From positions 7,690,066 to 7,754,065 of the forward strand of contig NC_049985.1 of assembly GCF_000003815.2 (NCBI RefSeq): DNA of 64,000 nt, in the 5' to 3' direction. Below, piece by piece: positions 51,436-63,400 of this stretch (its first letter is position 1; every line of letters begins with the position of its first letter). The translations under genes were made by a program, and so were the position numbers. The notes beneath the pieces are model-generated. The model saw only the letters and a list, made by a program, of their open reading frames with translations, made no database searches and had not been told where the DNA came from. This DNA is from Branchiostoma floridae. Taxonomy: Eukaryota > Chordata > Leptocardii > Amphioxiformes > Branchiostomatidae.

Positions 51436-54400
51436 GTAAAATCGACGCCATGTAGCCTCAAACATCTTGGTTGTAACAACATGTTCTTTGTTCGTTTCAA
51501 GGAGTTGTAACACACGCATGTGGCGCCATTCTTCTCGACCAACAAAAATCACCTGGTGCTCTGCCCTCGGGCAATTACTTTACCGAAACAACCACACACT
51601 GCGTTCTTCCCATTTTAGAGCGATCGTCGGTCGATCTGCGTATGAATACAACTCTTTACCATAACATGATATACAAGTCGTATGTGCGGCATTGTGTAGT
51701 TGGGCCATTTTTGGTGACATCATTTTTTCAGACGTGGCTGTCCCTCGCTTCTGGTGTGGAGTCGGCCGGAAGTAAACATTTCAGCATGAGTGCACACATT
51801 CCAGTCATCAGGGGTGTTGGTACATGGCAGCCATAACAATTAAAACTTCACGGATTCTCTTCCCGTGTCCTTGGTCTACTACAGGTGTTATTTTTGAAAT
51901 AAGCACATTTGGCTTTATTTTTTATTATTTTTTTGTGTGCTATGGTGAACAAAAATGGTAATATTGATCTTTGGCTGTATTATTCTTAATCTGCCATTAC
52001 GCAATTACACCTGTTGCCTTCCTGTCTTTTACAAGTTCATATCTTGAGATTTGCACTGAAGTCTAGACAATTATGCTAATGTTTGTAACCACACCACCTG
52101 TAGATATTTCCATACATAAATAATGCAAGTCATCATGTTCTTTGGGTGGTACCTGTCCAATGCTATCAGATTTCAGGCAAATATGTCAACCTTTGGTGAA
52201 GACTTAAGTCCTGAGCAGCTGAGCCAACCCCATATTCATTCACTTGTGAAATTTACACCTTTGTACAAAGTGGACAAAGTTTCAATTCAAACATTTCTCA
52301 ATTGTTGTGTCAACCTGAGCTTTAGATCAGGTGTTAATCACTCATTGTCACTGTTATTCTTCCCTTTATTGTTATACAAAGTGAACTACAGAACAAAGGT
52401 GTTATAGGTGTTGTAACTTGTAGTGTCTGATCACTTTTAAGTGTTATTTTTTATTCTTTACAATGTGTTTAGTGATGTTTACGATTCGCCTCATGGATGC
52501 ATGCAAAGTGGATGGCTAAGTGGCTATCAGGTGTAGATGTTTTATCTGTTAAGCCATCTTTTTTCGTGATGCCAGATAACACACTTAAGAAATCGCCAAG
52601 CCAGCATCCTTGCTTTAACCATCTGCAAACTAAGGTAGCCATATTTGATGTAAACTTATATCGGCCATGGTGTGAGGCAACAGGTAGATGGGTTAACTTT
52701 GAAGAGGTAACTTGACCTGGACAAGAAGTGACAACTCCTACAGCCACTTATAAAAGAGTGCTGTGTAATGTGATTTGTCTTTGGAAATGTTCTAGAACAA
52801 GAGTACATCCCAGGCCTTTTGGGGGAGATTAAGTGCACTGGTGCATCTAACCTAAAAGTTTAAATGTGCAGAAAAGAAAATTGGGTGCACAACATAGAAT
52901 AAAGTAGACTGTCAGCATAACCTAATATTACATTTTCAAGCTTTGAAATTTGTAATTAGCCCAAATTCTGTACCTTGCATATAAGAAATGTTAAATTCAT
53001 ATTTGTCTGTATCTCTTATGTGCTATATTACTTTAGCTTTATAACCTATATGAACATCTAGGTGCATCATAGCACCCACAGTGAAAAAACAATTGGGGTT
53101 TACATGTGCACCCAGTATTTCCAGCCCTGCATCTTCTGTTTTAAACTTGGCTGTTAGTGTGCCAAGGATCACATGTCATGCCTTGAATCACTACGAAGGG
53201 GCTTCTTGGAATAAGGGAAGTTGATGCTCAGTTTGTCTGAGTCGTTTCGTGAGATTCAGTTGGTTTGGAATGTGCAGGGGTGTCTCAGTGAATTGTCATC
53301 ATGCTAAAGCAACAAATAGACCTTGGTACTGTGTTGTTGGAAGGAAGGACTATTCCATTCGATAGGTACCGTGTGGGTATGTACTTTGTTTACTGTTAAT
53401 TGATTTTGTTTATTCTCTATTAAGGATGGAATTAAGTTGTTAATTGCATGGCGTACAGTAACGGACTGGAGAAACATACTTTAGAATTAAAGTTGCAGCT
53501 AAAGGAAGAGTATTGTACGAAGGAAGGAGAATCTCTTAGACGTTTTTATGTGGAATTTCGGAGCCTACTGTTTCCCAATATCCACAATATTAAATGTTAG
53601 ATTGCTCACTGAGGAAAAATATTGCCAACTTTATATTTTATTCCCATAAGAAAATATAGTCGTGCCAGGTGGTGACATCTAATTATCACCTTAAAGAAAG
53701 TAGCAATTATCCGCCTTGTTGAGAATTCAGCCTGAGGCTGTAATAATTGAAGATAGTATCAGAGTGGCCAGTAATACGTGGGAGCCAGGTAAGGTAAACA
53801 AAACTGCTTACCTGTCCAACTGGTCCTGGTCAGTGTTGCCAGGGAACCAGTTTCAGACTGACCAGGATGTTGTATAAACATCTGACATTATGGTCAGGTG
53901 ATTTCTCAAATTTTGTTAGTCCCTTTCTTTTTGCTATGTGAATTTGGTTGACTCAGCTTTTATAATCCAATCTTTCTTTTCTTTTTTTCTTGGTCTCTCT
54001 CTATTTTTTTGTGGCGACTGTATTTGTGCTGGGACATGACTTTTTCTCTTGATCAAATATGGTTAGATTTTGTCTCTGAATGTCGACTATTGTTATAGTT
54101 TTCTCTGGTCCGTAATGTAAGCTGAAGGTAACTAGAAACCTGACAATGTTTCTTTAACCCACAGGGCAGACACTGTCAGGAATTAACACATGTCTGGTTC
54201 AGCTGACCTATTTCAGGTCCCAGAATTGGTGCGTCATAAATTACATTAGCTGTTACTAGCCAGCAGACCTTTCCACAGTGTAGGGAAACCTTGACTCCTA
54301 CAAGTGTGTTGCTGACTTTAAAGTTTACACTCAGTTGTTTCTGCACTAAGCTACATCATGTGCAGGTAAGCCACAGTCCTTATAAGTATCAAAAATGAAA

Positions 54401-57400
54401 GTAATTCTAATGGCGGATGACTAATTATCACCAAGCTTGATGCTTCCTGGCGCTGCGACAGTGTCTTTGATATGACCTTGAGGCTTGCCTATAAATGCTT
54501 GTAGCCTTCCTCCTTGACCTCAGTATAGCAGTCTACGTGTGTTAGATTGTACTTTAGACAGTTTTAAAAGCCACTTTACCTCGTCAGTTACTGCACAGTA
54601 CCCAATTCATAATCATCCCATTTAGTCGTAGTGTGACGTAGTAGGAGTTAACTCAAGCTTCAATTGAAAATCCATGGCTTAATGGTAATGGACTTGTACA
54701 TATTGTTCTTGGTAATATACCTAATTTTTTCAAACCCTGGGTTGAAACTTTCAGAATCTTGTTTTGCGCACTTAAAGAGTTTATTTGACGACAGTGACGC
54801 ATGCTTAAATGGTCATGACGGTTGTAGGAAATACGCAGCCACGTTGTCTATAGTCTTAAAAGCAAAATGAGAACTAATATGGATGTACTACGCAGGAGAG
54901 GACATGCCATGACGCAATGTCTCAGGTAGGCTAAGTGGGGATAAGAACAAAGTACATACTTCAACACACGCCTCAGGGACCTACTTACAAACCACAAGCG
55001 ATCTCCAGGGTCACTGCATCCAAAATGGAAGGTCACCTAGCAAGTCTTCATAAGGGAGTTACATCATCTCAATGAGAGGACGTGTGTTTGGTTTTACTTT
55101 TAGCCAAGCCTCAGGGTGCATGCGACATTTCAGTCTCTATGTTTCTGTACTTGAAACCTGGCAGGTTGTGTAGGCGGCGGTGATGTTTTTGGTTTAAGCT
55201 GTCATGGAAAATGGAATGCAACATGATTTTTCAAGGCTGTTGTTGAGTTGTTCATTGTACCAGATGACCCTGTAGTGTCTACATGTGACTGTCTTTTGTA
55301 CATTTATGTCTCTGTCAAAACCAAACAAGTTGGCAACCAGTTAGGAGAATTTTGGATACCTAAACATTTGCAACAAGTGAAATACAGCAAAATGTTTGAA
55401 GGCTGTCATTGAGTCGTTCAGTCAACCAGACAAACGTGTAAAATCTGCATGTAAAACTGACTGCAGATTAACTACAGTAGCCACTTGAGGAACAAACACA
55501 TAGACCCGTTTTGAACCAAGGCCAAACCTACCCTCTGGTTGTACCAGACCAGAATACTAATTTGCAGAGGGGATGATTATATAGCTCAGGGTAGGTCATG
55601 GCGGTGTGATAGGCTTTTCTGTGGTATTTTACATAACACAAAATGGTTTGTGATGGACACAGTTGAGCTTAAAGGATTTTTGGTACAGTAAGTTTTAGAT
55701 CCAGAAAGTCAATATATATAACATGTATAGATGAGCTGGAGATGGTACACTGCATGATTGGTGTTACTGGTATGTTAGTTGTGACGTCAGACTTATATCA
55801 TATAGTGGCTGATCTAGTTTTTGTTATCATTGATCAAAGCTGATGTATGAATAAGAATGTTAAGCACCAGACTTTGCCAGAATTTTCAGTTTATTGCCAT
55901 CCTAACATTATGCTCTACTGCATGTCTGCATATCATTGTATAATGACTATGATTTATGGTTTGCAATAATTTGTCTGGGTGTCAAAAATGTGTCAAATTT
56001 AGAACAAAAATGGGGTAGGATATAAGGACTTTCTTCAACTGTTGGTGGCAAAATACTAGCATTCTGTTGGTGATTTATATTCCAGATGGTGTATTTTTGC
56101 GTCTGTGAAGATGGGTTATTTCCAGTCTCTGTGTTTGCTTGTCTTGGTGTGTGTCTACAGTTATTACCTTACGGTGCCATGTGTGTGTGTGTGTGTGTGT
56201 ATGTGTGTGCGTGTGTGCGTGCGTGCGTGCGTGCGCATTAATCTTGTATCTCAAGAAGCTATGGATGGATTGTAGTGATTTTAGTAAGGTGGGTAGGGGT
56301 CAGGAAAACAAAAGGGAAGTTCGATATTGTGATGCAAAAGATGATGTAATGCAAGATTGGCAAGAAAGGAAAGGTACCTTCTTTTCAATTAAGAAAAAGA
56401 ATTAAGCTGGAATGGAACTTGAATTGTTGTAGCATTAGGTATATTTCTACATGTTTAAGATGTCGACCAGAGGTAAAGCTGATATCACTGTCTGACACCA
56501 AGGAGCTTATATTGAGATATAAGCTCCTTGCTGACACCTTCTCTCCATCTCCTGTGTTTCTCCAGTTGAAGAAGCGATGGAGGACCTCCTCATGCTGGCA
56601 TGTGAAGCCGACAAGAACAGCAAACCCGGAGCAAGCCCGTCCCCCAACGTTTTCTCTCAGATAGCCACCGAGCTGGTCTCAAAGAAAAAACCCCATCCCT
56701 CATCACAGCTAACCAAAGAATCAACGTCCGGCGCTCAAGATGCATCCAGTTCTGTCCAAGATACTTCTGCTGCAATACAGGGCTCTGCGGAACTGGCTGC
56801 ACAACAGGCTTCACACGCAGACACACCACCGACCACCAGTGCAAACAGTACGGCAGGGTACTACAGTTTCTACGGGGCTCCACTAGGTTTTCCTACAGAG
56901 AGCAGATTTTCAGACCCATCAGTGATAGCAGTCGGAACGATCGATTATCAGGCATCGAGCAAGCTCGCGCAAGAAGCATCCGGAAAATCTCCACCCAGAG
57001 AACCGGGCACCTTATCATTCAGTCACAGCAAAGACTCCATAAGTGATGGAGTTACTGAAAGTGCTTCAAAAGATGGTTGCCCTACAGAACACCCATCCCC
57101 AAACAGTCGCTCCTTCCCAGTAAGGTTGACTTCTACATCATCTGATGATGGTGCAAATCTGCAGACTGAGAAGGAAAATTTCCAGCGCGCCCAAAACTTG
57201 CCCTCTGAATATTCCCTCTTTGGTGCTAACTCCCCTCATGTTGCAAACGGGCATGCTCACCATGCAGGAACCTCGCATACCTCTGGGGGCATGCTTCGCC
57301 AGGAAAGCAATGTTGCTGCTGACTTTACTTTCCCCACGACCTTGAGAACAGATGAAGGTCGTGAAGACAAGCTGCTCCATAGAACTTCTCTTGCCAACAG

Positions 57401-60400
57401 GAAGTCTGTCGGAGCAGACAGCCCATCTACAAGGATGCTGAAGAGCAAAAAGCCCAGATTAAACCTCAAGATACCATTCGGGGACGAGAACACACATATT
57501 GAGATTTATAGTGAGATTCAGACCCCGCTATCTCCTGGTGTGTTTGACTTTGACGACGAAAAGCCCTTGGGTAAACCAGAAACCCCCAAAGTCAAAGACC
57601 CAATCTCGAAAGCTGCTATGGAAGCTTTCCAGTCTTTTGTGGAGACTGAGGTCCCAAACAATCACAAGGATAGCTTTGATAGTGCAGAGGATAGCGATGA
57701 CGATGCTGCGGACATCCTCTTCTCCCTCCCTGCTAGCGTTAGAGAACTGTCCCCCTCCCCTGAAACAACAGAAGATAGCTTGCAGGCAAGCAACAACCCT
57801 AAACCTTCAGAACATAGCCAGCCACTCACAGAGCCTCCCGACAAAACAGGGACATCACAGGTAACAGATAAATGTGCCAAGCCTAATGAGGAAACAGCGT
57901 CCAATCATTCCAAAAGCAGCAATACAGAAAATTCATCAGTACCCCAGTCTCCTACTGAGGAAGATAACAAAGATCAATCAGCTGATATAGCCAGTAAGTC
58001 ATCCAAATCATCATCCTCTTGCTCCTCCCCTGATAAATCAGCCTCTGCGGCATCAAAGTCCCCGAATCTCCTCTTCAAAATCCTCCCCAGAGTAATGAAT
58101 TATCCCTCCGCCGCCTCTTCTCCTGACACAAATGTCGAGGCCGACAAAGAAGTGGCGGAGATTATGGAGAAGGCACAAACTTCGAAGTTATCTGTTGATG
58201 TCCCTGAGTTTGTTCCCAAACAGGGGAACCTGTTGACACCTGGGGACTTTGTGCCCCCCATGGTGCCAGCTGGCCACCCTGTTCCCTATCCCTCTGAGTA
58301 CGCAATGCACTTTCCCCACCCAGCATCCGACCCGTACTGGCACCCTCGGTTTGGGATGCCGGTTCACCCCCCATTCTTCCCCCACCCCCCTCGCATGCAT
58401 ATGTACGGCCCCCATGTTGCCAGGTTCCCTCCCCACATCCCTATGTACCCTGCGCGGCCAGTGGTTTCTTCCCCCATCCACCCATCAATGATGAAGGGTG
58501 GAGCCGGCTCCCCTCTTGTTCTACCCGACGGTAAAAGCCCCCAAATTCCTAACGAAAACCGCCTCTTTGGACCCCCTTTCGTCATACAGGACACCCCATT
58601 TGTGTTATCAGATAGCCCATTTCCCAACCAAGAGGCAAACATGTCGTCAAAGTCCAACACGAAGGAAGAGAAAAAGGAGAAAAAGGGAGGGGAGATAGAC
58701 AGACGCGTAGGGTCACCGTTGATTATGTCGGATGGAAAGCAACAGGAAAGTGACACGGCGTCAGAAGCATCGACAGACGACGGGAAAAAGGTTTCCACTT
58801 CAGTCGGGAAGAAAGTCAAAACGGCCGGACCCAAAAAGCTGTATGTGCTGCGTGGATGTCCGGGCAGTGGAAAAAGCACTCTGGCAAAGTAAGATAGTTT
58901 TACAATGCACAGTATTGCAGTGCGTATTTATTGTTTGACTCCTCTTATTGTCTGATCCATCTTTGGGGTTGAAGAAACTATGATCATGATAGTACACATG
59001 GTTACTACTATTGGTTACTAAAAGATGCATAGTTTTGACTCTTGTTGTTCTTGTATTAAGTTTGACAAGTCAAGTCGTATTCTTAAGGGAAATATTGTTC
59101 TCTTTACAGGAAACTGAAGGGAAACAAGGGCGTGATCTTGAGTACAGATGACTTCTTCATGAAAAAAGACAAGTACGAGTTTGATCCCAGCCAGCTTGGA
59201 GATGCGCACGCTTGGAACAAGGACAGAGGTAACCTTAGTATTTTCTGTGCTGGAAAATTGCCAGTGATGATCTTATCTTAAGCTTTTGGCCTAGTCTATT
59301 AATGTAAGGGTGGCCACATAGTTTGTAGAAATAAAAGGGTATGTTAGGTTAAAAGTAGTTGAATACTGTGAATGCCTTAAATTTAATTTCATGGTAGGGA
59401 TAAGATAAATAATAGGGGTAAAGATCAAAATAAAAATGGTTTAAAAGAAAACCTCTAAACTTTGGAAATGGAAAAGTCCTTATGATAAGTGACTTCTACT
59501 GCGTTGACCCTGCATTAGCATACAGTTGGTTAGATTTCAAAGATGTTAATTTGTGACCCAGGGCTGAACCCTGTCATTTCTTGACCTGCTGACCTTCAAA
59601 CTTGGCTAGACATTTTTAATTATTGATGAATGGATAACTTTTGTTCGTTTGAGAGGAAACAGACAATACAAAATGACAGGTTGTCAAAATGTACTGGCAC
59701 TCGTGCATGTTTCTTTTCTGATGGTAATTCATTCATTCACCATAGGTTACATGACTTGTACTTCTGTGTTATGAACCCACAAAGAAACCACCAAGACCAT
59801 GATGATTCAGCAGGAGAGTGGTATATTCTGTAACCTGAAAATAGTAGATTGTATGTAAACAAGTCGACCTGTAGCCACCTACGTGAGTAAAATCATTCAA
59901 AGAATCATTATGGAACATAGCTCTGTTTTTCGGGTTTTCGGAAAAACCTGTCCAGTCCGGAATGCGGAAAACCCTGTCCAGTCTGAAGAGAGGGTCTGCA
60001 TGGGGGTATCCGTTGTATACAACATATCTTTGATATGGCTAAGCACAGAAATAACACCAACTTGACACAATGTGACACAATGTCATACAAAAATTATAAC
60101 TTAACAAAAATCAGCCATCATTGTTACTTCTGTGCATCATATAAAAAAAACTTCTACTCTTTAAGTCTTTGAGATTGAACATGCTATTAGCCTTACGGCA
60201 TAATTTTGCAAATAAAACACATTATTTTTAAAAGGATACATAGTTCTATATAGCTCACAACTTGTACTAGGGTTTGAAAAATGCCATCTCGGCTTTATTG
60301 TAGTGCATTGTAAAATATATGTAATGTTATCACATTGTGTACTAAAGTCGTGTTGATATTGAAACCTTTTGCAGTCATTTTATTAATCCAGGATTTAAAC

Positions 60401-63400
60401 AAACCAGCTCTCAAAATGAGTGCTGCACACTTATCATTTAAAGAAAACCTTTCAAAGCCTGTCTTTGTAATGTATTGCCACTATTTAACAACCCAAAATT
60501 GACGGACACTCACTATCCATTGTTTGATGGACAATGGGTGTAATTCTCTCCCCCTCATGTCCTACCAGATAAGTGTTAATTGGGTACTTTGCATTTGACA
60601 GAACTGACTTTGTGTGCATGCATATTGCACCTTTGGGTCACTCATTATGCTGCCGATTCTATGGTTATGTGTATCAGTATAGTGTAAGTGCAGTCTGAAG
60701 TAATAGTTTTAAGCATTGCCAGGAACCCCTTTGCAGACCCTCTTTTCAGACTGGACAGGTTTTTCCGCCCCATTTCCCTGTCTGGACTGGACAGGGTTTT
60801 CCGAAAACCCCTGTTTTGGGTTAGTATGATAATCAATTTATTTTACTCTAGCTGAACTAGCCATGAAAGTTGGTATGACTCCAGTCATCATCGACAACAC
60901 CAACACCGAGCGGTGGGAGATGAAACCCTACGTCGTTCTGGTAAGTGGAGATTGAATGGAATACAGTTAACTTGTGAAGAATTGTTTTCGGTCTGTCTGT
61001 CAGTCAGTGTGTGTGTGTGTGTGTGTTTGTACATTATATGTCTGTGCATATGCATGTGAGTGTGTATGTGCATATGAGGGTGTGTGTATGTTGATGTTTG
61101 TATGTGTGTGTTTGTTTGTGTTTGTGTGTGCATGTATATGTGTGCATATGTGTGTGTGCATGTGTATTTGTGCATATGCATGTATACATGTGTGTGTATT
61201 TGTGTAACTTTGTGTGTCTCTGCTATTCCTGGTATGCCTAATGAATTATTTCCTTACATTGTTGTGGGCCTGAAATATTTTAGAGCCAAGGTGAAGTTGA
61301 TAAATTGACATGACCTGAATTGACAACAGTAATATGTGTAACTCTTCTGTGGTACAAATTCACAACAAACATAAAATAATGTCATGACATCTTTACAGGG
61401 GGTGAAATATGGGTACATGATTGAAATCCGAGAGCCCAACACGCCCTGGAAGTTCAAGGTTGGAGAGCTATCCAGGTAAGTCTTAGTTGTGTACTCGAAA
61501 GGTGTTGAAGCAGCCACGCCTTAGGGTTTCTATTTTTGTCCCTCGCTTGTTATTCATGATTTCAAGTAGAAGCCAGCCAATCAGGTTATTCCACCACTGA
61601 GGCATGTCAATCCTGTAGACAGACTAGTTGAAACATTACATACATACATGTAAATGTTGGGGCTACTAATAGGGAACAAGGCCACTGTGATTAACTCGAT
61701 ATAGATACTAATGCTATAAATACATGTATACTTAGTAAACCGCATAGTTAGTCAGTGTGAGCAATCTTAGACTTCTAGTATTACAGAATGTGATCTTACT
61801 GTTTGGATAGGGGGTTCTCAGAGGAACTCAGCTGTCAGAAAACCAAATTATCTTTCATCCCAACACCTGCTTGGACATCACCTACTATGTACTCGAAAGA
61901 TGGACTAACGATGAAAAAATATGTCTGAAGAGAAGAATATTAACGTTACCATTGTTGGCATCATGCTATGTTACTATTCCTCGACAGAGTCATAGACAGG
62001 GGCCATTTTAGGGCCCAAATGTTGGCTTTTCAGAAAATCAGTTAGGAAGCATGTCCCTCACTCTAATATATACATTTGTAGCATAATGTCTATTGATTTA
62101 AAGAAGCATCCTCATTGGTTAGCTTTAATAGCTAGATGTACAAAAGTTAGCTGTAATAGAATGTTCAGTATAATATAACCAGCCGCTGCAGCACCATGTG
62201 CCTGGGATGCTGTTGTGTTACGTTGAAGAGTGGTCATATAGTATACCGGCTACATAGATACAGATACAGCTATCAGGTGATTTTTGACACACCGTTCTTT
62301 CAAATCAACAGGAGAAATAGCCATGGGGTTTCCAAGGAGACCATCAGGAAAATGTTGGATCGTTACGAGAAGAATGTCACTGTTGAGAGCATTATGAAAG
62401 GCATGGCTGATCAAAAGATCGAGCAGCAGCGTGCAGCCAAGGAGGCGGCCAAACAAGCGGCAACCAGCAGGTAAGAGATGTTGTTTTAAATGCAAAAGTT
62501 TGAGCCACACCTCGAGCATGTTAAAGAAACCGCCACACTTATCGAGTAGGAGTCCTTTCCAGTGTAGGTGGATCAAATAAATCTGTTCAGATAGTACTGT
62601 TCAGTACAAACCTGGTATGTTACACCGTAAGGCAGTTTACTGGGTATGCAAAACAAACAAAGAACGTTCACCTGTGTTGATAGAAAGCAGTAGGAAACAA
62701 TTAATATGAGGCAAATGAAAATGGAAAGAAAAGTGTCGTTGGATGATTCTGAATTTTAACTACCAGTTGACTGATAACGAAAATATATGTAATCACTTTT
62801 TACTATTGTTTACCACAGTGTGAAGAACAAGGAAGTCGCCCAGTCCAAGCCTAAGCAGGCCTCCACATCAAAGGGTGGCAAAAGTGTCATAACCAACAAA
62901 CCTTCCCAGGATGCCTCAGGGAACAAGCCGGCAGACAGCGCGTGGCCCTTCCCAGTTGTCCTTAAGGACAACAAAAAGGCAAACACTAAGAAAAACAACA
63001 AGACCAAAGCCAAAAAGAAAGATGCTGAGGAAGAATGGCTAAAGGTGACTCATGGTTCCAGACAGAAATCCCCCTCTCCTCTCACAACGAGAGACAGAAG
63101 TGAAGAAAAGAAGCAGTCTGCAAGCAAGAAGTCAGACACTGTCTGTGGTAAAGAAACGTCCAAGGTGGACAACAAAGCTGCGGGCAAAAACAATCCGTCA
63201 AGTTCCTCGTCAGATGTTGCCAAGGAGAGTAAGAAAGATATGGTGAACAAAGCAGCACAAGAAGCAGCCAGTTTGTTAGGTCTGCTTCCAGACAAGTCAG
63301 ACCCAGTAGAAGCAGTCAACACTGTAGCCTCAGATTGGGATGTTGGGTCTTCCCCTAAACCACAGAGAGACACGCAAAGCAAGAAAGCTGATGTTGATTC

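Larger units (their letters stand above)
51436..56565 (+). other. N4BP2 intron 1 (5.1 kb)
   Basis: No exon recognised. It contains a likely DNA-transposon end near 53110-53129 (GTATTTCCAGCCCTG), the GT/GC repeat at 56177-56235 and a 31-bp palindrome at 56500-56530 just before the acceptor. First introns of this kind often hold enhancers, but nothing specific can be pointed to. Confidence 0.7.

Noticed and set aside
52497-52715. 72-residue plus-strand frame in N4BP2 intron 1
   Set aside because: No splice sites of matching phase, no recognisable motif, and AT-rich intronic composition.
60974-61308. Val/Cys/Tyr-rich reading frames on both strands
   Set aside because: Products of a GT-rich microsatellite.
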